Positions 12,171 through 22,839 of a stretch of DNA of 64,000 nt are shown piece by piece. The stretch comes from Streblospio benedicti (Eukaryota; Annelida; Polychaeta; Spionida; Spionidae). The position numbers and the translations under genes are program-made. Where the stretch lies: positions 15,883,692 through 15,947,691 of the forward strand of contig CM032660.1 of NCBI GenBank assembly GCA_019095985.1, given 5' to 3'. The notes beneath the pieces were generated by a model. It worked only from the letters and a program-made list of their open reading frames with translations. It had not been told where the DNA came from and made no database searches. The number at the start of each line of letters is the position of its first letter. Within the stretch, counting starts at the first letter, position 1.

Positions 12171-12669
12171 GTAATGCTAAGAGGCTACATGTTGATCATA
12201 TGCTATTTGAGCACGGTTCATGTAAAAATGCATATGCCTGTCCTTAGTGCCAAGTTAATTACCTCGATTTGAAGATCCACAACCTGGTCCACATAGTTCA
12301 TGGTGGAATAACAACTCAAGTGGCTGTTATTTCGAGAACTTCTCGGGGTCTCTTACTCAGATTGCATAACAAAGTGAATCAATCTTCGAGTTCTACTAAA
12401 GCTATTAAATGTGAAATGAAAACACCAGTTTATATATGAGTTCGTGGAACTTGTTGACAGAAAAGACGGAAAATAAGATCATGACAAAATTGCATAACTC
12501 CGGTGTGTTTAAACTATACTGTCTGTAATATCTTTAAAAACGGTTCTAAGATTTATGTCTATCACAGTATGTGCTACAAACTTATTCTCTCAATAATATG
12601 ATTGCACCAAAGAGCCTACGGAGTGTGTAAATTGACAGAAAAAAGGTACCGACTTCCTTGCAAAATCGC

Positions 12670-13145
12670 AAGTGTCTAACCAGAGTTTCTTGCTATGCTC
12701 CCACTGGGTCTCTATGTCACTGTCTTCCATCAATTTTCTGCAGGGGCTGAAATCTGTTGGATAGGCTGATCTTGAAAGCACTCTGCGTATCCTTGTTCCT
12801 GAGCAGTCCCACATTGTACTTTGTCCGTGTGTTGTTTTCATTGTTGTATTTCTTGAGCCGCAGTCTCACTGTTGTTGTCAGAAGGTGATGATCTGATGAT
12901 ACATCTGCGCCCCTCATTACGCGTACATCCCGCCATGCCCTCCGGAACTTCTGGCTGATGCAGATGTGGTCGATCTGGTTTTCAGTGATGTGGTCCGGCG
13001 ATATCCATGTGGCTTTGTGGATGCGTCTGTGTGGAAAGATGCTTCCTCCTATCACCAGTTGGTTCAGATCACAGAAGTCTGCAAAGCGCTCACCATTTTC
13101 ATTCATCTGGCCAAGTCCATGTGTCCCCATGGTCTTCTCATAGCC
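12670..13145 (-). pseudogene. LINE endonuclease fragment, inverted
   Basis: The translation reads MGTHGLGQMNENGERFADF, then LVIGGSIFPHR, IHKATWISPD, NQIDHICIS and GADVSSDHHLL. The final SDHHLL is the catalytic histidine motif of apurinic-type LINE endonucleases. The frame shifts once near 12730, after which KLMEDSDIETQWEHSKKLW follows in another frame. The N-terminal half of the endonuclease is absent. Confidence 0.8.
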
Positions 13146-13149
13146 TTTG

Positions 13150-15147
13150 CGAGGAGGTTCTGGGAAAAAGAAGATAAACCACAAGGAGTGGATCTCCGCA
13201 GACACCCTCCAGAAACTTGATGTGAGGAAACAGAAGAAATCATCTCTAAACAGGAGCAGAACAAGAACAGAAAAAAGGCAAAGAGCATAAGAGGAGTATA
13301 CAGCTGCAGACAAAGAAGTCAAGAAGAGCATTAAGAAAGACAAGAGAGACTACATTGATGACCTGGCCGGCCAAGCCGAAGCAGCAGCAGGACAGGGGGA
13401 ACCTCAGGGACCTTTATATGGTGACCAAGAAGCTTGAGGCAAATTCAAACAGACAGACAAACCAGTAAAGTATAAAAACGGCAACCAGTTGACAACAACC
13501 GAGGAGCAGCTGAAGCGATGGGCCGAACACTTTAGGGAGCTGCTGAATCACCCAGCACCAGATGCACCACCAGACATACCGCCAGCAGAGACAGACCTAC
13601 CCATCAACTGTGAGCAGCCAACGGAAGCAGAGATCAGGAAGGCCACCAGGATGCTAAAGAATGGAAAAGCCTCAGGACCAGACGACATACCAGCAGAAGC
13701 CATAAAAGCAGATGTGGACACAGCTGTCACCATGCTACACAATCTCTTCTGCAGGATCTGGGAGAAGGAGGAGGTGCCAGCGCAGTGGAAAGAAGGGCTG
13801 GTCACCAAACTACCAAAGAAAGGGGACCTCCGAGAGTGTGGCAACTACAGAGGTATCATGCTTCTGTCAGTGCCAGGCAAGGTTCTCAACCGGATTTTGT
13901 TGGAGAGGATGAAAAAGAGGCAGTTGACCCAAAGCTGCGAGACCAGCAGGCAGGCTTCCGCCGAAATAGATCCTGTGCAGACCAGATCGCAAACCTACGC
14001 ATCATAATAGAACAGTCTCTGGAGTGGAATTCCCCACTCTACATAAACTTCATAGACTACGAGAAGGCGTTCGACAGCGTGGACAGAGAGACCCTTTGGA
14101 AGCTACTGAGGCACTATGGAGTACCAGAGAAGATGGTCACCCTCATCCGATGCACCTACCATGGAATGAGCTGCAGGATCGCACATGCTGGCCAATTGTC
14201 CGACAGCTTCGAGGTGGAGACTGGAGTCCGTCAGGGATGTCTGCTTTCCCCATTTCTCTTCCTCCTAGTCATCGACTGGATCATGAAGACGACCACAGCG
14301 GGCAGAAAAAATGGGATACAGTGGACTCTAATGACTCAACTGGACGACCTAGACTTTGCCGATGACTTGGCACTCCTGTCGCACAAACACAACCAGATGC
14401 AAGACAAGACACAGCGCCTAGAATCAATATCAGCGGGGATAGGGCTCAAGATCAACAGGAAGAAGACTGAGCTGATGAAGATCAACACCACAGCCATCAC
14501 ACCAGTCACAGTTGGTGGAGAGCCCATAAAGGAAGTGGAGTCTTTTGTCTATTTAGGAAGCATTATGGACAAGCAGGGAGGAACTGACAGAGACGTCACA
14601 GCCAGGATTGGGAAGGCAAGAACAGCATTTGTCATGCTCAAGAATATATGGGCATCCAGGGAGATCAGCATCAAGACAAAACTCCGCATCTTCAACTCCA
14701 ATGTGAAGTCAGTTCTACTCTATGGCTGCGAGACATGGCGAACAACAAGGACCATCCAGCGGAAGATTCAGACATTTTTCAACACGTGTCTGAGACGAAT
14801 TTTCAAAATCATCTGGCCAAAGAAAATCAGGAATGAAGTTCTATGGGAGCGGGCACGACAGGAATCAGTCGCCACCCAGATTTTGAGGCGGAAGTGGGGA
14901 TGGATCGGACACACCCTCAGGAAACCAACAGGCAGCACCACACGACAAGCCCTATCCTGGAACCCGCAGGGGAAGAGGAAGAGAGGCAGGCCGCGAAACA
15001 GCTGGAGGAGGGACACACAGAAGCAGAGCTCAAAACAGCAGTGGGGAAACTGGAGTGGGAGCAGCCCGGGCAGCCCAAAACAGAGTGCGCTGGCGTGGTC
15101 GTCGATGGCCTATGCCGTCCACGAGCTAAGGGCCTATACATCAGCCC
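13150..15147 (+). pseudogene. LINE linker and reverse transcriptase
   Basis: Reverse transcriptase motifs follow in order: KASGPDDIPAEAIK, LPKKGDLRECGNYRGI, DQQAGFRRNRSC, FIDYEKAFDSVDRE, GVRQGCLLSPFLF, and LDFADDLALLS, in which FADD is the catalytic box. C-terminal to these are VYLGSI, LLYGCETWRT, GWIGHTLRK and KRKRGRPRNSWRR, typical of the family. Stops and frameshifts break it: stops in the linker near 13290 and 13436, a frame change in an A run near 13910, and another near 15015. It ends at about the expected stop codon with no clear 3' untranslated region. No longer functional as it stands. Confidence 0.85.
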
Positions 15148-16352
15148 CAAGCATGCATAATTAACTACATGGGTGGTGGTGGGGGGTCATTTGATGTGTG
15201 TGTGTGGGGGGGGGGGGGTCGCACGATTTTCATATTGGCTATAGGCGGGGGAGGGGGCGTGTGTTGTATCATTAATAAATGATGCTTCTATTTCTTGCTT
15301 CCATTGCTTCAGATTGTAACGGCAGCTGCTGCACTTTCGGTTTCATCTGTCGACCATGCCTCCCCCCAAAGGAACAGGCGAGGCCATAGTTAAGCAGGAA
15401 GACAAGGAAAGAGTCAGAAATGCGCCATGCCCGACCGAACCAGCTAAATCACTCGAACGTTGATACACCTTGAAATGGGACTAAGCTTCTGGCGTCTTCT
15501 TGAGCATCTGGAACTACCATGGTCCATGTGAAATTGGGGCGTTACCCATCTTGCACCAACCTAACGACAACACAGCAGACTTTTTAAATATGGGTTTTAA
15601 TTTTATGTGACGGAGGATGTGCGTGATGGGCAGGGACGTTTTTGGCGATGCTAGTACCGTATGGTGCCCGCACTGGGGCCTTCCCATGCTTTTAGGTGTG
15701 GGGCCTCTGTTCAGTGTAGCTAATTATGTGCAAACTCTAGCAGAAAAAAAAATAGCATTATTTACAAATATGTCGCAAAGACATAGCTTGTAGTCAGCTA
15801 AAAAATTGACGACAGATGGCCTAAGATAATCCGTTAGTTGCACTGGTCACTGGAAATATGATGTATTAATGGGGAAATTTAATAGTCAAATGATTGCATC
15901 TCATATCATGCTACCTTCAACTTCAAAGGCGGTAGGTCTCTGCGACGAATTGCCCACTCGTCCAATGCAATGATTTCAGATCGACAGTCCTTTTTGACTT
16001 AATGTGGCTTTTTAACACTCAGTTTGATGATTTTATGCGACTTGGGCATTACTTCGTTGGTTGCTCGCTATTACCCATGTTTTGGTTTCGTTTCATTATG
16101 CTACATATTTTTTTTATTAAACGAGTGCTACTTGCGTCAATGTAATTTCTAGTCAATTAGACAATTACAAACTAAGTACACGTCTGGCAATACTTATGAT
16201 ATCTCACACGATAGAATCAATTACGAAACCTGTGTTGTATAATAATGACATTGTTGAAAGGCTTTATTGACCCCTGTTGTTGGTGACTACTTTCATTTTT
16301 TGTGTACGGAGATAATGACCCAAACGACGCGACTGTACGTACGTTAATGCAT

Positions 16353-16538
16353 TCAAACGAGATGTTTATAGGTCAGTGGTGAGACAGATGTTAACACACA
16401 CTGAGCCCTCTTTTTCTTTTGCCATTTCCATTTTCCCTCATCTCTCTTCTCTAACCTTCCATTTTTCGACATTTTCACAATGTCTACATCTCTTCTTGAT
16501 TCATTTCTCCACTCTATTTTCAACGCCCTTCCTCGCAC
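16353..16538 (-). pseudogene. Lys/Glu-rich coiled-coil frame, copy 1 (in copy A)
   Basis: The minus-strand translation starts RGRALKIEWRNESR and has DVDIVKMS, then breaks up relative to the copies at 20543-20960 and 21379-21738. The three copies share the leader RGRALKxEWRNESR and DVDIV. The protein is not recognised. Confidence 0.4.
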
Positions 16539-17154
16539 AACTGTTTTGTTCTAATTATGCTACTTATGCTACACAGTAATTTAAAAGCAAAAAAGAAAAG
16601 TAGTGTATCTTTGAAAACATGATAAGTCTGTCTCTTACAATTGGCAATCTAACTGTCTTTCTCTAACGCGTCTCTCTACGCCTCATATTGTTGTTTGGCA
16701 CGGCCCGAGTGTCCGGGGATAAGCAGGATTAACCTGAAGTTCTAACCTCATTGTAACCTCCATCAAGATAGCGTTAGTGTTATTAAAATATTAATATAGA
16801 AATAAATTAAATAATGTAGACACATATCATGGGAAATTAGCTTTTGCTGCTTTGAAATTATAAAAGTCGTCTTTCTGGATTAAATTTGGCATGATCATCA
16901 GGAGAAAGAGAAAACTTATTTCTGAATGAATCACAGCTGCATAGTTCTTTTAGATATGTTCTGTTTTTTTTTCTTCTACACTGGCTTTTTGTTTAAATCC
17001 GTCTTTTTCTTGTGAACTCATTTAACTGCGTGTTCCAGTCTGCCATCCTTTTGGTTTCCGTCTTTCTCCTTCAGCACCGCCTCGCTTCATCTCTTGTTTC
17101 TTCTTTTTCTTTTTTTTTGTCCTTTTTTTTCCCCTGTTTTTTTCCCTTTCCTTT

Positions 17155-17254
17155 NNNNNNNNNNNNNNNNNNNNNNNNNNNNNNNNNNNNNNNNNNNNNN
17201 NNNNNNNNNNNNNNNNNNNNNNNNNNNNNNNNNNNNNNNNNNNNNNNNNNNNNN
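17155..17254. other. Assembly gap (100 N)
   Basis: Exactly 100 N, a conventional size for a gap of unknown length. The bases that follow restart a sequence already seen at 12290. Confidence 0.99.
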
Positions 17255-18892
17255 CACATAGTTCATGGTGGAATACAACTCAAGTGGCTGTTATTTCGAG
17301 AACTTCTCAGGGGTCTCTTACTCAGATTGCATAACAAAAGTGAGCCAATCTTCAAATTCTGCTAAAGCTATTAAATGCGAAACGAAAACATCCGTTTTTA
17401 ATGTATATGAGTTCGTGGAACTTGTTGACAAAAGACGGAAAATAAGATCATGACAAAATTGCATAACTCCGGTGTGTTTGAACTATACTGTCTGTAATAT
17501 CTTTAAAAACGGTTCCAAGATTTATGTCTATCACAGTATGTGCTACAAACTTATTCTCTCAATAATATGATTGCACCAAAGAGCCTACGGAGTGTGTAAA
17601 TTGACAGAAAAAAGGTACCGACTTCCTTGCAAAATAAATGACATGTCTTTCCGGTGATGGATATCAAGTACATCACAGTCTCAAGCATGCATAATTAACT
17701 ACATGGGTGGTGGGGGGGGTCATTTGATGTGTGTGTGTGGGGGGGGGGTCGCACGATTTTCATATAGGGTATAAGCGGGGGAGGGCGTGTGTTGTATCAT
17801 TAATAAATGATGCTTCTATTTCTTGCTTCCATTGCTTCAGATTGTAACGGCAGCTGCGGCACTTTCGGTTTCATCTGTCGACCATGCCTCCCCCCAAAGG
17901 AACAGGCGAGGCCATAGTTAAGCAGGAAGACAAGGAAAGAGTCAGAAATGCGCCATGCCCGACCGAACCAGCTAAATCACTCGAAAGTTGATACACCTTG
18001 AAATGGGACTAAGCTTCTGGCGTCTTCTTGAGCATCTGGAACTACCATGGTCCATGTGAAATTGGGGCGTTACCCATTCTGGACAACACAGCAGACTTTT
18101 TAAATATGGGTTTTAATTTTATGTGACGGAGGATGTGCGTGATGGGCAGGGACGTTTTTGGCGATGCTAGTACCGTATGGTGCCCGCACTGGGGCTTTCC
18201 CATGCTTCAGGTGTGGGGCCTCTGTTCAGTGTAGCTAATTATGTGCAAACTCTAGCAGAAAAAATAGCACATTTACAAATATGTCGCAAAGACATAGCTT
18301 GTAGTCAGCTAAAAATTGACGACAGATGGCCTAAGATAATCCGTTAGTTACACTGGTCACTGGAAATATGATGTATTAATGGGGAAATTTAATAGTCATA
18401 TGATTGCATCTCATATCATGCTACCTTCAACTTCAAAGGCGGTAGGTCTCTGCGACGAATTGCCTACCCGTCCAATGCAATGATTTCAGAGCGACAGTCC
18501 TTGGACTTAATGTGGCTTTAACACTCAGTTTGATTTTATGCGACTTGGGCATTACTTCGGTTATTGCTCGCTATTACCCATGTTTTGGTTTCGTTTCATT
18601 ATGCTACATATTTTTTAATTAAACGAGTGCTACTTGCGTCAATGTAATTTCTAGTCAATTAGACAATTACAAACTAAGTACACGTCTATGGTACTCTATG
18701 ATATCTCACACGATAGAATCAATTACGAAACCTGTGTTGTATAATAATGATATTGTTGAAAGGCTTTATTGACCCCTGTTGTTGGTGACTACTTTCATTT
18801 TTTGTGTACGGAGATAATGACCTAAACGGCACGACTGTTCGTACGTTAATGCATTCAAACGAGATGTGTATAGGTCAGTGGTGAGACAGATG

Positions 18893-20806
18893 TTGGGTGT
18901 ATGCATGGAAAGTAGAGCTTTCTCCACTATTACACACAATTACCGCTCACGTTATGTCAGTAGCCAACTAATTTGTGGGACAAAGTATGTTGTACTAGTG
19001 TAGCAGGCTAATTGCTTGCTAAAACCAGAAGCGCATTTGTAAATAGAATTGATGCACACTTGCCATATGTGGGCACCTCAGTTTATGATGCTATTTATAT
19101 TTATCAAGGCCTCACACAAAATCCATAAATTACTGGTGCCTATAGCCAATCAGAGCAGCTCATTTGCATGCATATGCCTCATAATGAACTCATGAATTCT
19201 ATCCCTTGAATATGTCATAACTGGAAATTCCTCAGATCAATGGCTGATTATGTTTAAGCACTCCTCCTTTTTTTTAGTTGGTTAGGTTTAGTACGCAACA
19301 CACTGATGTGAAGACCTTACCTTTGGTTGAGTATGTGTTGGCATTGTAATAGCAGAACTTCCTGGACGGTATGGGCAACTTCCAGGACATCGCATGTCTA
19401 TTGCTATATAATGTACTAAAAATAAAAGGAAGGTGTGACGTTGCTGTAAAAGCAATGTACTAGCATGGCAGTGCCCGGTATCGTCAATGAAGTTCGCTCA
19501 TTACAATGTCAAAACAGTACATTGTACCTTCGTATCGTATTCGGCTCTCATTTTATTTGCACGTCAAATACGGGCCTTATACACATGTAGCATGCAACAC
19601 TACTACTAATTACTAACATAGTCTTTTGTAAATGTAAAATGTAAATGAGCTTATCAATAGTGGAAATTCACTTATTGACGTGCTCTGACGACTTGACATA
19701 TACACCAGGCCATTTGCATCCTTATCACACTAAATCTTTCTCAATTCCCCGGGGAGCATCCATCATATCGCAACCGTAGCGCAGACATGCGAACCACTCA
19801 CATTAGCGTTCATTCGCTTCACCTGTCCCTATTTAATGTGTAGGTACCAGTCCAACCAGGCAATGTCCAACCAGTTAGAGAAAAGTTTGCTCAACACCGA
19901 GGGTTATGGATGGCACACCAACCGTGTGTTTTCGGTATATTATGTGGTGGTGTGTGCGACATACTTCAGATGAAGACCCATGCGCATGCGGACGGTGATG
20001 TTTTTGGGAAGAGAAATCTGCGATTTTGGCAGATATTAGATGTTATGTCACATATGAAGGGTCGGGGAAAATGCCAAACAGTGTTTTTTTATGTTCAGTG
20101 TTTTATTATCCTTTATTACATGTACAATACTGCTGTATTAAACGATTTGCTCGACGTTGCGGTCACCATCGCGGGACTTTCGACAATGGGGGATGATTTA
20201 ATTTTTAATCGTGAGCCTTAGGCCTATTTATAAGAAAATTAGTAGCCAGAGTAGTAGCTAGCAGAAATTACATGTAGTTTTGATTTGTCTTATTTTGGAT
20301 CTGATAGTTGGGCTATTATTTCTAGAGGTGCACGGAAATAACAAGTTAAGCAAGTGTATTATTTTCGATTTCTTTATTATAATATTTATTCTACTTATGC
20401 TACTTATTCTACTTATGCTACTTATTCTACTTATGCTACTTATTCTACTTATGCTACTTATGCTATACAGTAATTCAAAGTAAAAACAAAAATATAAAAA
20501 TGTGACAAAAGTATATCCTTGAAAACATGCTAAGTCTGTCTATTATAATTGATATTCTAATTTTCTTTCTCTAAAGCCTGCCTCTACGACATCTGATATG
20601 GTTGCTTGGCACGGCCGGAGAGTCCAGGGGATAAGCGGGATATCCCGAAGCTCTAACTTCATTGTAACCTCCATCAAAACATATTTATCTTCGTGTTTCA
20701 GTCCCTTTTCCTTTTGGTTTCCTTCTTTCTCTTTCTTTTTCATATCCTTCACATGTTGTTTCTTATTTTTCTTTTCTTGTTGAATCTTGAACTTAACGAC
20801 ACCCTG
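18893..20806. other. 1.9-kb block present only in copy B
   Basis: Copy A jumps from the equivalent of 18892 to that of 20808. The junction in A is AGATGTTAACACACACTGAGCCC. The block holds no recognised transposase, but its last 300 bp belong to the Lys/Glu-frame repeat unit and it contains an 18-bp minisatellite. It may be an insertion in B or a deletion in A. Confidence 0.6.
20389..20465. repeat. 18-bp minisatellite (CTACTTATGCTACTTATT)n
   Basis: About four head-to-tail units. Single units of the same word occur at about 16555 and 20955, at the matching place in the neighbouring repeat units, so the array likely grew inside this repeat. Confidence 0.85.
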
Positions 20807-20960
20807 AGCCCTCTTTTCTTTTGCCATTTCCATTTTCCTCATCTCTTCTCTAACTTTCCTACTTTCTTTCGACATTTTCACAATGTCTACATCTCTTCTC
20901 TTGATTCATTTCTCCACTCCATTTTCAACGCCCTTCCTCGCACAACTGTTTTGTTCTAAT
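20543..20960 (-). pseudogene. Lys/Glu-rich coiled-coil frame, copy 2
   Basis: The translation has SKESRKVREEMRKMEMAKE, KRAQGVVKFKIQQEKKNKK and KDMKKKEKEGNQKEKG, a highly charged helix-forming sequence with no hydrophobic core. The leader RGRALKMEWRNESR lies upstream in another frame. The tail (DKYVLMEVTMKLELRD) differs from copy 3. The function is unknown. Confidence 0.4.
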
Positions 20961-21378
20961 TATGCTACTTATGCTACACAGTAATTTAAAGTAAAAACAA
21001 AAATATAAAAAAAATATGACAAGTAGTGTATCTTTGAAAACATGATAAGTCTGTCTCTTACAATTGCTAATCTAACTGTCTTTCTCTAACGCGTGCCTCT
21101 ACGCCTCATATTGTTGTTTGGCACGGCCCGAGTGTCCGGGGGATAAACAGGATTAACCCGAAGTTCTAACCTCATTGTAACCTCCATCAAGATAGCGTTA
21201 GCAGCATTAAAGTAATATAGAAATAAAATTAAATGTGTAGACACATATCATGGGAAATTAGCTTTGCTGCTTTGAAATTATAAAAGTCGTCTTTCTGGAT
21301 TAAATTTGGCATGCCAATGAGATCATCAGGAGAGAAAGCATTTCTGAATCCAGTCACAGCTGCACGTGTATGATTCTT

Positions 21379-21738
21379 TTAAGATATGTTCTTTATTTTC
21401 TTCACTAGCTTTTGTTTATTTTCTGCCTTATCGTCCTTCTTGCTCACTTCAATCCGTCTTTTTTCTTGTGTGAACTTCATTTTGACTTCGTGTTTCAGTC
21501 CCTTGTCCTTTTGGTTTCCGTCTTTCTCCTTCCTTTTCATATCCTTCATCTCTTGTTTCTTCTTTTTCTTTTCTTGTTGAATCTTGAATTTAGCGACACG
21601 CTGAGCCCTCTTTTCTTTATCTATTTCCATTTTCCTCATCTCTTCTCTAACTTTCCTACTTTCTTTCAACATTATTACAATGTCTACATCTCGCGACTCA
21701 TTTCTCCACTCCATCTTCAATGCCCTTCCTTGCACCAC
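21379..21738 (-). CDS. Lys/Glu-rich coiled-coil frame, copy 3 (longest)
   Basis: A 119-codon frame with leader VQGRALKMEWRNESRDVDIV, then KESRKVREEMRKMEIDKEKR, FKIQQEKKKKKQEMKDMKR and a Lys-rich tail. No ATG opens it exactly at the leader; an internal ATG lies at ALKM. The sequence predicts one long charged helix with no recognised domain. Three related copies within 5.4 kb show it travels with a local repeat unit. It may be an exon of a host gene duplicated locally, a transposon-borne frame, or an open frame favoured by the purine-rich strand. Confidence 0.35.
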   Translation of the reverse strand: MVQGRALKMEWRNESRDVDIVIMLKESRKVREEMRKMEIDKEKRAQRVAKFKIQQEKKKKKQEMKDMKRKEKDGNQKDKGLKHEVKMKFTQEKRRIEVSKKDDKAENKQKLVKKIKNIS

Positions 21739-21959
21739 TATTTTTTTTTTTTTTTTTTCAAATATTCAGTCATGATGACCAGGTCAGTCTTCCGGTGTAC
21801 AGACAGGGCTGACCTCCGAGTTTAACGTGAATTCCTAATTCAAGCAATCTGATTTTCCCCAACGTGACATTCGCCATACATGTACATATCAATCATCAAA
21901 TGTATCCACTAACCAGGACAACGGCAACAACAGCCTCGCTTTCACACCCTGGACAACCA

Positions 21960-22380
21960 CCACCTAATACCCCCTTAATTAGGTCAAGTCCAATGACGTT
22001 GCTGCAATGACGTCACGTGTTCTTTGGCGGGTAACGACCCGTGTGCAAACCGCGCGTAATTTGCCAACACAAAAGTTCCATCAAAGGACACGAGCCGAGT
22101 GTATGTACGTATATTCATCACGATGCTCGTTTCTGTGGCCATCATCATTACGCGAATGGCGGGTGAAATGCGAGTCGTTCAGAAAGGTGGCGCGACAGTG
22201 CGCTGACATTAAGCCTGGTAATTGCCTGCGGGTCTGGCGAGCGTCTGCTGAAATGGCACCCGCCGCCAAATAAAACGACAGTGATTAGAATATCTAAGCT
22301 GGAGAAGAATTAGCTGGTGCGTTGATGCTGGGGAAGGGCGTGTCTGTTTGATTGTGCGTTTGTTTGTTTGTGCGTGCGTG
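21960..22380. promoter_or_regulatory. CpG-rich stretch with CRE/E-box composite
   Basis: TGACGTCACGTG at 22008-22019 overlaps a cAMP-response element and an E-box. Another TGACGTCA lies at about 22827-22834. CpG is more frequent here than in the flanks. No downstream gene could be identified, so a promoter or enhancer role is only a guess. Confidence 0.3.
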
Positions 22381-22387
22381 TGTGTAA

Positions 22388-22530
22388 GAGAGAGATGGAG
22401 CGGGAAATAAATGAGGAGAGAGGGGATGGAGAGAGATGGAGAGAGATGGAAGATGGGGATATAATAGAGAGATCGATGGATATAGATGCAGGATGGAGAA
22501 ATAGAATGGAGAGAGATGGAGAGAAAGAGA
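22388..22530. repeat. Purine-rich GAGAGATGGA minisatellite
   Basis: Irregular repeats of GGAGAGAGATGGA over about 140 bp, almost all purines on the plus strand. Confidence 0.75.
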
Positions 22531-22839
22531 GGGGGGGTAGCTTGAAAAGTTCCAAACAAGGGGGTGGCCGGGTTGGGGGCGTATTTAGCAGAATCATCAT
22601 ATTAATTACAGAAACAGTGTGATAGTCAAGTGGAGCAAATTCGACACAGTGCGCATGAGGTGAAATGCCTTATTGCGGTGCATTGTCGATGGTGTCAGGC
22701 AATCTTGACTAGCACCTCGCAGTCACCGCGGCCATGTCGTCATCACATGGGCTCATCTCGCCAGAGTTAACTTGCAACACAATGCAGCAGCGCAGACGGC
22801 TTCCAGGGTCATAAAAAGCATCAACATGACGTCATTAAG

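Larger units (their letters stand above)
12667..15147 (+). mobile_element. RTE-like LINE with inverted 5' part
   Basis: The element has two oppositely oriented blocks that meet near 13145-13150. The left block (12667 to about 13145, minus strand) encodes the end of the apurinic-type endonuclease. The right block (to 15147, plus strand) encodes the linker and reverse transcriptase. The left block ends at LWLDTC in the linker and the right block resumes just after it, which is the geometry of twin priming. In copy B the site is empty: 46 bp (17636-17681) are present there and absent here, and no target duplication is seen. There is no 3' tail. The clade (RTE/BovB-like) is inferred from remembered relatives. 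Confidence 0.8.
12290..17154. repeat. Copy A of a duplicated locus (contains the LINE)
   Basis: 12290-12666, 15149-16395 and 16397-17154 match, in order and orientation, 17255-17635, 17682-18892 and about 20808-21580. Differences are mainly single bases and small indels. Copy A carries an extra 2.5 kb (the LINE) and lacks about 1.9 kb found in copy B. It runs into the 100-N gap. A 35-codon frame starting MPPPKGTGEAIVKQ near 15355 is conserved in B with one late change, but its meaning is unknown. Two alleles placed in tandem by the assembler is the favoured reading; a true segmental duplication is the alternative. Confidence 0.85.
17255..21590. repeat. Copy B of the duplicated locus (empty LINE site)
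   Basis: It starts directly after the gap at the equivalent of 12290. It is collinear with copy A except for the missing LINE, with the empty site spanning 17635-17682, and an additional block at 18893-20806. It ends in unique sequence after about 21740. The missing LINE and the retained 46 bp show the state before insertion. Confidence 0.85.

Noticed and set aside
13103-13343. N-terminal extension of the inverted endonuclease frame beyond about 13145
   Set aside because: This part is only the antisense of the reverse transcriptase linker on the other side of the inversion.
17012-17365. Open frames running through the N gap
   Set aside because: Translation across unknown bases has no value.
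21405-21825. Plus-strand Phe/Leu/Ser-rich frames opposite the Lys/Glu-rich frame
   Set aside because: They are the antisense of a purine-rich sequence and have no motif; a membrane protein is unlikely.
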